Shown one piece after another: positions 16,971 to 26,378 of a stretch of DNA of 64,000 nucleotides. Below the pieces are notes generated by a model that had not been told where the DNA came from, searched no databases, and saw nothing but the letters and a program-made list of their open reading frames with translations. The translations under genes were made by a program, and so were the position numbers. The DNA comes from Aquamicrobium sp. LC103 (GTDB lineage: Bacteria > Pseudomonadota > Alphaproteobacteria > Rhizobiales > Rhizobiaceae), in contig NZ_LBCQ02000007.1 in NCBI RefSeq assembly GCF_001014615.2, forward strand, positions 124,001-188,000, given 5' to 3'. Within the stretch, counting starts at the first letter, position 1. Each line of letters opens with the position of its first letter.

Positions 16971-17954
16971 CTAGGCGATGACCGTCCGCAGGCGCTCCAA
17001 TTCGGCGAGATGCGCGCGCGTTGTCTCGTAGCCGAGCTTTATCGCCTCGTCGGCGCGGTGGAATTCCGTCAGCCCGATATGCCCGAGCTTGGGCAGCAGC
17101 GCGAGATCGGGCGGGTCGCCGGCCATGCGTGCACGAGAAATACGATCCTGGATGATGTTGAAGGCTTCGACCATCACGCCGGTGATGCCGATGCGCGATT
17201 CGCGATCGGTTGGCCCGCGATCGACGATGAGCGGAGCGGGCGCATCCCTGTTCAGCTCCTCCGAGGGGGAGGGCATGTCGGCGCTGTGCTTGATGACGGC
17301 CGCACGGCCGAAGATGTCGTAGTGGAGGTTGACCGCGACGACCAGCCGCTGCTCGTAGGCACGGCAGACGGAGACCGGCACCGGATTGACGAGTGCCCCG
17401 TCGACGAGCACGCGCTTGTTGCAGACGACCGGCTCGAACACGCCCGGCAGCGCGTAGGAGGCGCGCATGGCCGTGATCAGCGAGCCGCTCGACAGCCATA
17501 TTTCGTGGCCGGTGCGGATTTCGGCGGCGACGCAGACGAAGGGCTTGGAAAGATCCTCGATCCGAAGACCGTCGAGATGGCGCTGCAGCCGCGTGGTCAG
17601 CTTCATGCCGCCGAAAAGGCCGCTGCCGCCGAAGCGCAGATCGAGCAGGCCGAAGATGCGGCGCTTGGTGAGTGATCGGGCGAATTCCTCGAGTTCGTCG
17701 AGCTTGCCGGCGAGATAGCAGCCGCCCACCAGCGCGCCGATCGAGGTGCCGGCGATCATGTCGATTTCGATGCCGGCCTCGTCGAGCGCCCGAAGCACGC
17801 CGATATGCGCCCAGCCGCGTGCGGCGCCACCGCCGAGCGCAAGCGAGATGCCCGACTTTCGCGCAGGCGCAGGCTGCGGCCGAGGGAGTTCCGGCGGGGT
17901 TTCGCCGACGTCCCGGCTATCCTGCTTGCTGCGCAAAGACGCCCATTCGAGCAT
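16971..17954 (-). CDS. Patatin-like phospholipase family protein (RssA-like)
   Basis: A 327-residue bacterial patatin. Landmarks are the oxyanion-hole region ALGGGAARGWAHIG (~residue 40), the nucleophile elbow GTSIGAL and the catalytic Asp in VDGALVNPVPV. No signal peptide is seen; the N-terminal ~35 residues are Pro-rich and disordered. Family members are serine acylhydrolases; the lipid substrate is unknown. I take the ATG at 17954 (GGGAGA 7 bp upstream) rather than the adjacent GTG at 17957. The gene is convergent with recJ. Confidence 0.9.
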   Translation of the reverse strand: MLEWASLRSKQDSRDVGETPPELPRPQPAPARKSGISLALGGGAARGWAHIGVLRALDEAGIEIDMIAGTSIGALVGGCYLAGKLDELEEFARSLTKRRIFGLLDLRFGGSGLFGGMKLTTRLQRHLDGLRIEDLSKPFVCVAAEIRTGHEIWLSSGSLITAMRASYALPGVFEPVVCNKRVLVDGALVNPVPVSVCRAYEQRLVVAVNLHYDIFGRAAVIKHSADMPSPSEELNRDAPAPLIVDRGPTDRESRIGITGVMVEAFNIIQDRISRARMAGDPPDLALLPKLGHIGLTEFHRADEAIKLGYETTRAHLAELERLRTVIA

Positions 17955-18034
17955 CACACGGTCTCCCTATCCAAGGAACCTTGTAACCTGTCGGTCGTAT
18001 CAAAATCATGAATCCGGGGATAGCTCTCAAAGGG

Positions 18035-18490
18035 TTAGTGCTGCGCATCTCCGCCATAGACTTTCGCGGGATCGAAATGCGCCTTGCTACCATCATCGAC
18101 AAGTGTGACTTCCCCGTTGCGGGCTTCAACTATCCTGTAGAAGCATGAACGCCGCCCGGTATGACAGGTTGCATCATGACCGGCGACTGTGACCTTCAAC
18201 CACACCACGTCCTGGTCGCAGTCCGTCCGGATCTCCGAGACATGTTGCAGGTTTCCTGAACTTTCGCCCTTCTTCCAGAGTTTCCCCCGCGATCGCGACC
18301 AAAAATGGGCAATGCCTGTCTCGATCGTCAGCGAGAGCGCCTCGGCGTTCATGTGGGCGACCATTAGCAGCGCGCCGTCCGACGCGTCGGTCACGACGGT
18401 CGTGATCATTCCGCTGGCGTCGAAGCGCGGCATGAAGGCCACGCCTTCCTCGAGCGTGGCCTTGTCCGTCGTCGGTTCCTTGAAGTTCAT
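18035..18490 (-). CDS. hisI: Phosphoribosyl-AMP cyclohydrolase
   Basis: A 151-residue monofunctional HisI, opening the adenine ring of PR-AMP in step 3 of histidine biosynthesis. The zinc ligands are visible in [15 protein letters not shown] and the C-terminal [11 protein letters not shown]; the substrate segment [18 protein letters not shown] is complete. There is no fused HisE domain, as expected for Alphaproteobacteria. It is 43 bp downstream of folE on the same strand. Confidence 0.96.
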   Translation of the reverse strand: MNFKEPTTDKATLEEGVAFMPRFDASGMITTVVTDASDGALLMVAHMNAEALSLTIETGIAHFWSRSRGKLWKKGESSGNLQHVSEIRTDCDQDVVWLKVTVAGHDATCHTGRRSCFYRIVEARNGEVTLVDDGSKAHFDPAKVYGGDAQH

Positions 18491-18533
18491 GTCGGCAAGC
18501 TGTCCCGATTCTATGGAGAGGCCAGCGGGCCGC

Positions 18534-19169
18534 TCAGTCTTTGAGGCCGGTCCGCAGCATCATCATGAAGCGGGCCTGTTCCTCCGGCTGGTCCTTGAAC
18601 GCGCCGGTGAAGGTGGTGGTGAGCGTGGTGGAGCCCTGCTTGCGGATGCCGCGCATGGCCATGCACATATGTTCGGCCTCGATCATCACGGCGACGCCGC
18701 GCGGGTTCAGCACTTCCTGGATGACCCCGGCGATCTGTGCCGTCATCGCTTCCTGCGTCTGCAGGCGATGCGCGAAGATATCGACGACGCGCGCGATCTT
18801 CGACAGGCCCACCACCTTGCCGTCGGGCAGATAGGCGACATGCGCCTTGCCGACGATCGGAACCATGTGGTGCTCGCAATGCGAATGGAAGTTGATGTCC
18901 TTGACGAGGACGAGATCGTCGTAGCCCGCGACTTCCTCGAAGGTGCGGCCGAGTTCCTGGGCAGGGTCGAGATCGTAGCCCGCGAACATCTCGCGATAGG
19001 CCTTGGCGACCCGCTTCGGCGTCTCCAGGAGGCCCTCGCGGTCCGGATTGTCGCCCGTCCAGCGGATGAGCGTGCGGACCGCGGCTTCGACCTCTTCCTT
19101 GGTGGGTCGCTGAGCGTCCTTACCCTGGTCGTCGGCGCGCGGAGGGAAGTTTTTCAAGATGGCGTCCAT
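18534..19169 (-). CDS. folE: GTP cyclohydrolase I
   Basis: A 211-residue enzyme converting GTP to dihydroneopterin triphosphate, the first step of folate biosynthesis. The zinc site is intact: Cys98 and His101 in [12 protein letters not shown] and the second Cys in [31 protein letters not shown] and the C-terminal LTTTFTGAF are family hallmarks. The ATG at 19169 follows GGGAGA; codons upstream to 19304 are in frame but lack family similarity. It shares a 227-bp divergent region with the NifU-like gene. Confidence 0.96.
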   Translation of the reverse strand: MDAILKNFPPRADDQGKDAQRPTKEEVEAAVRTLIRWTGDNPDREGLLETPKRVAKAYREMFAGYDLDPAQELGRTFEEVAGYDDLVLVKDINFHSHCEHHMVPIVGKAHVAYLPDGKVVGLSKIARVVDIFAHRLQTQEAMTAQIAGVIQEVLNPRGVAVMIEAEHMCMAMRGIRKQGSTTLTTTFTGAFKDQPEEQARFMMMLRTGLKD

Positions 19170-19396
19170 GAAAGGCGTCTCCCGTAGTCCCACTCTCAGG
19201 AGGGACGAGTTGAACGGACCACAGCCTTTCGCGGGAATTCGGAAGAACCCGGAAGCGGCGTGCACTCTCACCGAAGGCAACAGCCAAAGCTGTCTTGCGG
19301 CCAACGGCTCCGGATCATTATATATGTTTGCGGCGCAAGATTGAAAGATGCCGGAGCGTCATTCCATGCTCTTGAAGCGCCCGCGGGTGAAAAACG

Positions 19397-19843
19397 ATGA
19401 TAGATGACGTCTACAACGCGAAAATTCTCGCTTTTGCGGGAAATATCGCCCGTATCGGTCGGCTGGCCGACCCGGACGCCTCGGCGACCGCGCATTCGAA
19501 GCTGTGCGGGTCTACGGTAACGGTGGACCTGAAGATGGAAGGCGACATCGTCACCGACTTCGCTCATGACGTGAAGGCATGCGCGCTTGGCCAGGCCTCT
19601 TCCTCGATCATGGCGCAGAACGTGATCGGCGCGCGGGCGGACGAGTTGCGCGAGGTCCGTGAGACGATGCGCCGCATGCTCAAGGAGAACGGATCTCCTC
19701 CGAACGGACGTTTCGCCGACCTGAAATATCTGGAGCCGGTGCGAGACTACAAGGCGCGGCATGCCTCGACCATGCTGACCTTCGACGCCGTGGTCGACGC
19801 CATCGGCCAGATCGAGAAGAAACGCGCCGACGAAGCGGCCTGA
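19397..19843 (+). CDS. NifU/IscU-like iron-sulfur scaffold family protein lacking the third cysteine
   Basis: A 148-residue NifU_N-domain protein. Cys37 (KLCGST, equivalent of the first scaffold Cys) and Cys62 (KACALGQASSS) are present, but the position of the third scaffold Cys reads ARHASTML, with Ala instead of Cys. The family normally assembles 2Fe-2S clusters; without the third ligand its chemistry may differ. The order hisI-folE-(divergent) this gene-yidD-thrS is common in rhizobia. No cysteine desulfurase or other isc/suf gene is adjacent. Confidence 0.85.
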   Translation: MIDDVYNAKILAFAGNIARIGRLADPDASATAHSKLCGSTVTVDLKMEGDIVTDFAHDVKACALGQASSSIMAQNVIGARADELREVRETMRRMLKENGSPPNGRFADLKYLEPVRDYKARHASTMLTFDAVVDAIGQIEKKRADEAA

Positions 19844-19941
19844 ACGCGTCAGCCGGCCTAATCGGCGTTCAGCTCATCCTGAATCCATCTGGCGAAGGCG
19901 CCGGCGCCATTGCTTCCGTGGGAACGAGTTGAATTCATTCG

Positions 19942-20322
19942 ATGAGCCACGAACACGAACACCACCACGCCCATACCGTCCGCCCGACAGGGCAGGGTAG
20001 GAACTGGCCGGGCCCCTGGCGCAGGACGCCGGGCAGGGTGCTCGGCACGTCGTTCGTCCGGCTCTACCAGTTGACCCTTTCCGGATTCGTCGGCAATTCG
20101 TGCCGGCATTTTCCGACATGCTCCGAATATGCCTATGAGGCGATCGCGAGGCATGGGCTGTGGGCCGGCGGCTGGATGGGGCTTTTCCGCGTCTTGCGCT
20201 GCGGTCCGTTCGGCACGCATGGCATCGATCTCGTGCCGGACAGGCTGGAAACGCGCTACGTCTGGTACGCGCCGTGGCGCTACTGGGCGATCTCCAGGAA
20301 GCCGCGCGGGCATGCCGAATAA
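19942..20322 (+). CDS. yidD: YidD, membrane protein insertion efficiency factor
   Basis: A 126-residue protein with the YidD core: [32 protein letters not shown] and [20 protein letters not shown], with conserved Cys residues. It assists YidC-dependent membrane protein insertion. The N-terminus is His-rich (HEHEHHHAH), which may bind metal or simply be variable. YidD usually sits beside rnpA/yidC; here, as in rhizobia, it lies between the NifU-like gene and thrS. Confidence 0.93.
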   Translation: MSHEHEHHHAHTVRPTGQGRNWPGPWRRTPGRVLGTSFVRLYQLTLSGFVGNSCRHFPTCSEYAYEAIARHGLWAGGWMGLFRVLRCGPFGTHGIDLVPDRLETRYVWYAPWRYWAISRKPRGHAE

Positions 20323-20444
20323 CCTTTGAAGCGTTCGTAGCTTTACGCCGCCGGATTCTCCCCTTAAAACGCCGCTCGCCGCCGGACGCATCCGGCCATT
20401 TCACCACCCGCGCTCGTTTGCGGGACTGGATATGGAGAAGAATT

Positions 20445-22424
20445 TTGCTGAATCCCGTTTCCCTTGAATTTCCCGATGGTTCCGTCCGCGAATACGAAGC
20501 GGCGATGACCGGCGCCGGCCTGGCCGAGTCGATCTCGAAGTCGCTCGCCAAGAAGGCCGTGGCCTATTCGATCGACGGCGTGCTGCGCGACCTTTCCGAT
20601 CCGATCGGCCGATCAGGCAAGGTCGAGATCGTGACCCGCGACGATCCGCGCGCGCTCGAGCTTATCCGCCACGACACGGCGCACGTGCTCGCCGAGGCGG
20701 TGCAGGAAATGTGGCCCGGAACCCAGGTGACCATCGGTCCGGTCATCGAAAACGGCTTCTATTACGATTTCGCGCGCAACGAGCCCTTCACGCCCGAGGA
20801 TTTTCCCGTCATCGAGAAGAAGATGCGGGAGATCATCGCCCGCGGCCGTCCCTTCACCAAGGAGGTGTGGGAGCGCGAGCATGCGCGCAAGGTGTTCCAG
20901 GAAAAGGGCGAGGCCTACAAGGTCGAGCTGATCGACGCGATCCCCGAGGATCAGGACCTCAAGATCTATTTCCAGGGTGATTGGTTCGACCTCTGCCGTG
21001 GCCCTCACATGGCCTCCACCGGCCAGATCGGCAACGCCTTCAAGCTGATGAAGGTAGCCGGCGCCTACTGGCGCGGCGACTCGAACAATCCGATGCTGAC
21101 GCGCATCTACGGCACCGCATGGGCCAATCAGGAACAGCTCGACCAATACCTCCATATGCTGGAGGAGGCCGAGAAGCGCGACCACCGCCGGCTCGGTCGC
21201 GAAATGGACCTCTTCCACTTCCAGGAGGAGGGGCCGGGCGTCGTCTTCTGGCATGCCAAGGGCTGGCGGATGTTCCAGAACCTCGTCTCCTACATGCGCC
21301 GCAGGCTCGAGGCCGACTATGACGAGGTGAACGCGCCGCAGGTGCTCGACCACTCGCTATGGGAGACGTCGGGCCATTGGGGCTGGTACAAGGAGAACAT
21401 GTTCGCCGTGCAGTCGGCCGGCGACGAGGCCGAGGACAAGCGCATCTTCGCGCTGAAGCCGATGAATTGTCCCGGCCATGTCCAGATCTTCAAGCACGGT
21501 TTGAAGTCGTACCGCGAACTGCCGATCCGCCTTGCCGAATTCGGCGCCGTCCATCGCTACGAGCCGTCGGGCGCCCTGCACGGGCTGATGCGCGTGCGCG
21601 GCTTCACCCAGGACGACGCGCACATCTTCTGCACGGAAGAGCAGATGGCGGCCGAATGCCTGAAGATCAACGATCTCATCCTTTCGGTCTACAAGGATTT
21701 CGGCTTCCAGGAGATCACGATCAAGCTCTCCACCAGGCCGGAGAAACGCGTCGGATCGGATGCGCTCTGGGACCGTGCCGAAAGCGTGATGATGGACGTG
21801 CTGAAGACGATCCAGCGGCAGTCGAACGATATTAAGACCGGCATCCTGCCGGGCGAGGGCGCGTTCTACGGGCCGAAGTTCGAGTATACGCTCAAGGATG
21901 CGATCGGCCGCGAATGGCAGTGCGGCACCACCCAGGTCGATTTCAACCTGCCGGAGCGTTTCGGCGCCTTCTACATCGACAAGGATTCGGAGAAGAAGCA
22001 GCCGGTGATGATCCACCGCGCCATCTGCGGCTCGATGGAGCGCTTCCTCGGCATCCTCATCGAGAACTTCTCGGGGCACTTCCCGCTCTGGTTCGCGCCG
22101 GTTCAGGTCGTGGTGGCGACGATCACCTCCGAGGCGGACGAATACGCGCTGCGGGTCGTCGAGAAGCTGAAGAATGCCGGCCTGATCGCCGAAGCCGACC
22201 TGCGCAACGAGAAGATCAACTACAAGGTGCGCGAGCACAGCCTTGCCAAGGTGCCGGTGATCCTCGTCTGCGGCAAGCGCGAGGCGGAGGAAGGCAGCGT
22301 CAACATCCGCAGGTTGGGTTCGCGCGACCAGCAGTCGCTCTCGCTCGCCGACGCGCTGACGCTTCTGGGCGAGGAGGCGGTTCCGCCGGACCTCGCAAGA
22401 AAGCGGCTTGCGGCCGCGGCCTGA
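20445..22424 (+). CDS. thrS: Threonyl-tRNA synthetase
   Basis: A 659-residue class II synthetase with all domains: TGS ([15 protein letters not shown]), editing/SAD domain ([12 protein letters not shown]), class II core with motif 2 ([17 protein letters not shown]) and motif 3 ([14 protein letters not shown]), the active-site zinc Cys in KPMNCPGH, and the anticodon-binding domain. The start is probably TTG at 20445, with GGAGAAG 4 bp upstream; no ATG gives a family-like N-terminus. The TTG start may limit translation. A strong hairpin follows at 22447-22477. Confidence 0.95.
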   Translation: MLNPVSLEFPDGSVREYEAAMTGAGLAESISKSLAKKAVAYSIDGVLRDLSDPIGRSGKVEIVTRDDPRALELIRHDTAHVLAEAVQEMWPGTQVTIGPVIENGFYYDFARNEPFTPEDFPVIEKKMREIIARGRPFTKEVWEREHARKVFQEKGEAYKVELIDAIPEDQDLKIYFQGDWFDLCRGPHMASTGQIGNAFKLMKVAGAYWRGDSNNPMLTRIYGTAWANQEQLDQYLHMLEEAEKRDHRRLGREMDLFHFQEEGPGVVFWHAKGWRMFQNLVSYMRRRLEADYDEVNAPQVLDHSLWETSGHWGWYKENMFAVQSAGDEAEDKRIFALKPMNCPGHVQIFKHGLKSYRELPIRLAEFGAVHRYEPSGALHGLMRVRGFTQDDAHIFCTEEQMAAECLKINDLILSVYKDFGFQEITIKLSTRPEKRVGSDALWDRAESVMMDVLKTIQRQSNDIKTGILPGEGAFYGPKFEYTLKDAIGREWQCGTTQVDFNLPERFGAFYIDKDSEKKQPVMIHRAICGSMERFLGILIENFSGHFPLWFAPVQVVVATITSEADEYALRVVEKLKNAGLIAEADLRNEKINYKVREHSLAKVPVILVCGKREAEEGSVNIRRLGSRDQQSLSLADALTLLGEEAVPPDLARKRLAAAA

Positions 22425-22446
22425 CATCGGGCCGGCCAGTGAATAT

Positions 22447-22477
22447 CGGGCGGAGCGGCGACAGGCTGCTCCGCCCG
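22447..22477. terminator. Hairpin between convergent thrS and the secreted-protein gene
   Basis: A perfect 10-bp GC-rich stem CGGGCGGAGC/GCTCCGCCCG with an 11-nt loop lies between two convergent genes. T-tracts on either side are poor (CGAAAACTTTTC on the plus strand), so a bidirectional terminator is likely but not certain. Confidence 0.55.
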
Positions 22478-22525
22478 AAAACTTTTCAAGCTCATGGCTC
22501 GATCGTTGTCGACCGTCGACCGCCG

Positions 22526-23578
22526 TCAATTGACGTCGGTGTCGTCGCCCTCGGTCTCGGTGGCAATCACCTCGACGTCCTGGTTGTGGCCGGCAACCAC
22601 CGTGAAATCGCGCTGATAGATGCGGTCGCGGTTCTTGGCGACGACGGCATATTCACCTTCCGCCAGCACCATCGAGGCAAAGGCGCCGACGTTTTCGCGC
22701 ACGAGGTCGCCTGAATCGGTCAGCACGGCCCAGGACGTGTCCGCTATCGCCTCGCCGCCGGGCTCGCGCACGAGTTTCATGGTGAGCTCGGCCGCCTTGT
22801 GCTCCACCGTCGCTTCCGTGAGCTTGCCCGCCTCGACGCGGATATCGGAGCGGATCACCGCGTTGACCGAGCCGTAGGTGGAGACGACGTGGTAGGTTCC
22901 GCTGTTCAGGCGGACGACCGTGTTCGGCTTTACGTCGGGAATGATCAGCGAGCGCTCGCCATTGGCATCCTGATGCACGTCGTAGATCGAAAAGCGCAGC
23001 TTGGCGGGCGGAATGCGCACGCCGCCGGAAAGCTCCGCGTCGAGCTTCAGGCCGCCGGCGTCGAGCACGAGGCTCTCGCTCCTTGTATCCTTGCCGATCG
23101 TGATGCGCTTGGTGGCGCCCGCCCGTCCGAAGGCGGCGTGGACGAGATAGCTTCCGGGCGCCAGATCGAAGGAGCTGGTTCCTCCTTGTGCCGAGGCGAT
23201 CAGCGGCAGGCGGCCGTCCGGTCCCGCTTCCGGCCCGAATACGCGCCATACGAGCCCGCGATTTATATCGGCGGTTTCGTCCGTGAGGCGGGCGGAAAGG
23301 GTAACGGTTCCTTCGCCGAGGCGGGCGAGGGGCGCCTGGGTGTTGGGGGCCGCGTAATTGGAAATCCCGGGAAGCTTCAGTTCCGGAAGCGACGAGGCGG
23401 GGCTGCCCGGCTCGGGCCGAAGCGGGACGCTGGGCGCGCTCAGCGGCGCGCCACCGGGTGCGGCGAAACCCGGGAGGACGTCTCCCTCCTGAGCCACGGC
23501 CATGGAAATATTGCCCGCCGCAGCGAGAAACGCAGCGAATCCAAGGCCGAAGGTTGTTTTGATGACCCCTGCAAACAT
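22526..23578 (-). CDS. Secreted protein with three tandem beta-sandwich-like repeats, function unknown
   Basis: A 350-residue protein with a Sec signal peptide ending near AVAQ (residue 30), a Pro-rich linker, then three ~85-residue repeats (about 90-172, 173-257 and 261-340). Each repeat ends with a similar pattern: LAPGSYLVHAAFG, LNSGTYHVVSTYG and LAEGEYAVVAKNR, followed by a short strand-rich segment. This resembles carboxypeptidase-regulatory or PEGA-like beta domains. The C-terminus is acidic. I take the ATG at 23578, although its ribosome binding site is weak; TTG codons further upstream are possible. I recognise no characterised relative. Confidence 0.75.
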   Translation of the reverse strand: MFAGVIKTTFGLGFAAFLAAAGNISMAVAQEGDVLPGFAAPGGAPLSAPSVPLRPEPGSPASSLPELKLPGISNYAAPNTQAPLARLGEGTVTLSARLTDETADINRGLVWRVFGPEAGPDGRLPLIASAQGGTSSFDLAPGSYLVHAAFGRAGATKRITIGKDTRSESLVLDAGGLKLDAELSGGVRIPPAKLRFSIYDVHQDANGERSLIIPDVKPNTVVRLNSGTYHVVSTYGSVNAVIRSDIRVEAGKLTEATVEHKAAELTMKLVREPGGEAIADTSWAVLTDSGDLVRENVGAFASMVLAEGEYAVVAKNRDRIYQRDFTVVAGHNQDVEVIATETEGDDTDVN

Positions 23579-23708
23579 CACTTGCTTTGAAGCCCAAGCC
23601 GGTGGCAATTTCAAGGCGGAAATGACGGCATCGCCGTCTCACCTTTCAGTTGGCGCCGAACTTTCCTGTCGCGCCCGAACTCTTGCCGCGAAACATGGAG
23701 AATTCCGG

Positions 23709-24293
23709 TTGGCCTCACCTGTCGTCGATTTCCTGCTCACCCGGAAGTCCGCACCGATAACCGAATTGAAGGAACCTGCGCCCTCCGACGAGGAAATCAG
23801 GACCATGCTCACCATCGCCTCGCGCGTGCCCGACCATGGGCGTCTCGCCCCGTGGCGCTTCATTCTCTATCGCGGACAGGCGCGCGAGGCGATCGGCGAA
23901 AAGCTCGCGGATCTGGCGGAAAAACGGGAAGGCCCGCTGCCGGAGGCGCGCAGGCAGCAGGAGCTGACGCGGTTCTCGCGCGCGCCGCTGGTGATCGGCG
24001 TGGTCTCCGTTCCCAGGGAGAACCCCAAGATCCCGCAATGGGAGATGTTTCTCTCGGGGGCCGCGGCCGCGATGAACCTCGTTCATGCCGCCAATGCGCT
24101 CGGCTACGGCACCAACTGGATCACCAACTGGTATTCCGATACGGAGGAAGGCCGGCGCATACTCGGCCTTGCGCCGGAGGAGCGCGTGGTGGGCTTCGTC
24201 CATATCGGCACGTTCGAGGGCGAAGCTTTCGAGCGCCCGCGCCCGGAGGTCGAACTGCTTTATCGTGATTATTCCGGTCCCTGGGAGAGCTGA
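23709..24293 (+). CDS. Nitroreductase family protein
   Basis: A 194-residue FMN-dependent nitroreductase. Landmarks are LLTRKSAPI, the FMN-binding ASRVPDHGRLAPWRF, and GAAAAMNLVHAANALGYGTNWITNW near the middle. Relatives are YdjA-like NAD(P)H oxidoreductases of unknown physiological substrate. I take TTG at 23709 (GGAGAA 6 bp upstream), which gives the usual N-terminus; an ATG at 23622 would add 29 unrelated residues. The next flavoprotein gene follows after 3 bp. Confidence 0.87.
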   Translation: MASPVVDFLLTRKSAPITELKEPAPSDEEIRTMLTIASRVPDHGRLAPWRFILYRGQAREAIGEKLADLAEKREGPLPEARRQQELTRFSRAPLVIGVVSVPRENPKIPQWEMFLSGAAAAMNLVHAANALGYGTNWITNWYSDTEEGRRILGLAPEERVVGFVHIGTFEGEAFERPRPEVELLYRDYSGPWES

Positions 24294-24296
24294 ACC

Positions 24297-24902
24297 TTGT
24301 TCTACGAACCGGCCAAGGGCCACGGGCTCCCGCACGACCCGTTCAAGGCGATCGTCGCTCCGCGGCCGATCGGCTGGATTTCCTCGCTCGGCAGGGACGG
24401 CGCGCTGAACCTTGCGCCCTACTCCTTCTTCAATGCGCTGGGGTCGAACCCGCATCTGGTTATGTTCTCGTCGGAAGGCGAGAAGGACAGCGTGACCTTT
24501 GCCGCCGAAAGCGGCGAGTTCGTCGCCAATCTCGTCGGCCGCGACCTGGCCGAAAAGATGAACGCCAGCGCGGTCAACGCGCCGCGCGGCGTTTCCGAGT
24601 TCGAATATGCCGGTCTGACGCCGGCGCCGTCGCGGCTCGTCAAGCCGCCTCGCGTCGCCGAGGCGCCGGCGGCGCTGGAATGCAGGGTCACCGATATCCT
24701 GCGCCCGAAGGGGCTGGATGGGCAGGAGTCGGGCAACGTCGTCGTCGTGGGAGAGGTGGTCGGCGTACATATCGACGATTCGATGCTCACCGACGGCCTG
24801 TTCGACATCGTGAAGGCCGGCAATGTCGCCCGCCTCGGCTACATGGACTACTCGGCCGTGAACGAGATTTTCTCCATGCGCCGCCCGCGCTGGAAGGATT
24901 GA
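24297..24902 (+). CDS. Flavin reductase domain protein (flavoredoxin-like)
   Basis: A 201-residue FMN-binding split-barrel protein of the flavin reductase-like family: APRPIGWISSLGRDG, LNLAPYSFFNALGSNPHLVMF and the C-terminal DIVKAGNVARLGYMDYS. Family members bind FMN and supply reduced flavin or act as flavoredoxins. The TTG start at 24297 has GGAGAG 7 bp upstream, and the gene begins 3 bp after the nitroreductase stop, so the two flavoproteins are probably co-expressed. Confidence 0.88.
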   Translation: MFYEPAKGHGLPHDPFKAIVAPRPIGWISSLGRDGALNLAPYSFFNALGSNPHLVMFSSEGEKDSVTFAAESGEFVANLVGRDLAEKMNASAVNAPRGVSEFEYAGLTPAPSRLVKPPRVAEAPAALECRVTDILRPKGLDGQESGNVVVVGEVVGVHIDDSMLTDGLFDIVKAGNVARLGYMDYSAVNEIFSMRRPRWKD

Positions 24903-24923
24903 GGCTTTCACGGCTGGTTTCGG

Positions 24924-25796
24924 TTACCTGCCCTTGCCGGCGCGGGCGAGCAGGCGCTGCGCGCGCTTCAGGTGAGGGCGGTCGTACATCTTGCCTTCGA
25001 TGCCGACCACGCCCGGATTGCCCGCCGCGTCGAAGGCATCCACGATCGCCTGCGCCAGCTCGATCGCGCCGGTCGACGGGGTGAAGATCTCATTGATCAC
25101 CGGCACCTGCGCGGGGTGGATGGCCATGCGGGCGGTGAAGCCGTCGCGCACGCCTTGAAGCGAATCGCGGCTGAAGGCGTCCATGTCGCGGAAATTGGGA
25201 AACACGGTGTCGATCGCGGCGACTTCCGCGCCGGCCGCGGCGAGGATCGTCACGGTGCGGGCGAAACGGAAGACGTCGGTATAGCTGCCCGCCTCGTCGC
25301 GCGTTTCCTGCGCGCCGATCTCGGCGGAGAGGTCCTCCGCGCCCCATGTGAGACCGGCGATCCGCTGCTCGCCCGGCCGGTAGCTCGACGCGTTGAGCAC
25401 ACCGTGCGGTGTCTCGGTGATGATCGGGATGATGCGGGTGGCGCCGTCGGCGAGGCCGTATTCGGCCTCGTGCACGCGCAGCCGCACCGAAAGCCTCGCC
25501 ACGTCGTCGGCATGGTTCGCCTTGGGCAGCATGATGCCGGTCGGTGCCGCGGGCATCACGGCGGCGAGGTCGTCGTCGGTCACGCCGGTCGAAAGATCGT
25601 TGACGCGGACATAGAGGAGGGGGCCGGTCCCGCCTGCATTGGCACGGATGAAATCGGCGGCGATGCCGCGCCCGGCCGCCTTGCGGTCGGCCGATACGGA
25701 ATCCTCGAGGTCGATGATCAGAATGTCGGCGCCGGATTCGAGCCCCTTGGCGAGCTTTTTTTCCGAATCTCCGGGTACGAAGAGCAGCGAGCGCAT
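24924..25796 (-). CDS. HpcH/HpaI aldolase / citrate-lyase-beta family CoA-ester lyase
   Basis: A 290-residue CitE-like TIM-barrel protein. Signatures are MRSLLFVPGDSEKK, ILIIDLEDSVS, the metal-binding Glu region PIITETPHGV and LTWGAEDLSAEIG. The closest functional relatives are (3S)-malyl-CoA and beta-methylmalyl-CoA lyases and CitE-like proteins. It starts 3 bp after the MaoC gene on the same strand, which fits a pathway in which an unsaturated CoA ester is hydrated and then cleaved. The substrate is inference; citrate lyase itself is unlikely without CitD and CitF. Confidence 0.87.
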   Translation of the reverse strand: MRSLLFVPGDSEKKLAKGLESGADILIIDLEDSVSADRKAAGRGIAADFIRANAGGTGPLLYVRVNDLSTGVTDDDLAAVMPAAPTGIMLPKANHADDVARLSVRLRVHEAEYGLADGATRIIPIITETPHGVLNASSYRPGEQRIAGLTWGAEDLSAEIGAQETRDEAGSYTDVFRFARTVTILAAAGAEVAAIDTVFPNFRDMDAFSRDSLQGVRDGFTARMAIHPAQVPVINEIFTPSTGAIELAQAIVDAFDAAGNPGVVGIEGKMYDRPHLKRAQRLLARAGKGR

Positions 25797-25799
25797 CGG

Positions 25800-26252
25800 T
25801 CAGGCCTGCCTTTTCCGCATCATCGCCTGACGGACGCAGCGCGCCACCAGCACCCCGTCCTGGTTGAAGGCGCGGTGCTCGAACTCGACGACACCGCGAT
25901 CCGGCTTCGACTTCGATTCGCGGACCGACTTGACCTCGGTCTCGACGCGGATCGTGTCGCCGTGGAAGACGGGGTGGGGGAACACGGTATCGGTCATGCC
26001 GAGATTGCCGATCGTGGTGCCGAGCGTGGTGTCGTGCACCGATATGCCGATCATCAGGCCGAGCGTGAACAGCGAGTTGACGAGCGGCTTGCCCCATTCG
26101 CTCTTGGCCGCGAAGTCGAAATCGATGTGGAGCGGCTGCGGGTTGAGCGTCATCACCGAGAAGAACATGTTGTCGCTCTCCGTCACCGTCTTGGTGAGCG
26201 GATGGCGGATCACCCGTCCCGGCTCGAACTCCTCAAGATACAAACCCGCCAT
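25800..26252 (-). CDS. MaoC family dehydratase
   Basis: A 150-residue hot-dog-fold protein of the R-specific enoyl-CoA hydratase family. The catalytic-loop-like segment LNPQPLHIDFDFAAKSEWGKP and the C-terminal PVFHGDTIRVETEVKSVRES are typical. It is upstream of and nearly contiguous with the CitE-like lyase gene. It is about half the length of full mesaconyl-CoA hydratase, so the exact acyl-CoA substrate cannot be named. Confidence 0.87.
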   Translation of the reverse strand: MAGLYLEEFEPGRVIRHPLTKTVTESDNMFFSVMTLNPQPLHIDFDFAAKSEWGKPLVNSLFTLGLMIGISVHDTTLGTTIGNLGMTDTVFPHPVFHGDTIRVETEVKSVRESKSKPDRGVVEFEHRAFNQDGVLVARCVRQAMMRKRQA

Positions 26253-26378
26253 CGCGCTCCTCCTTGATCCGCAACCTTCTTACCCGCCGCTGACGCCGAC
26301 AGGTTAAGGGATATGGTGAACCGTTCGTAAACCATTTTTCTCTAGCGTCCAGCCTTGGTGGCAGGGTTTCGGTGGGGC

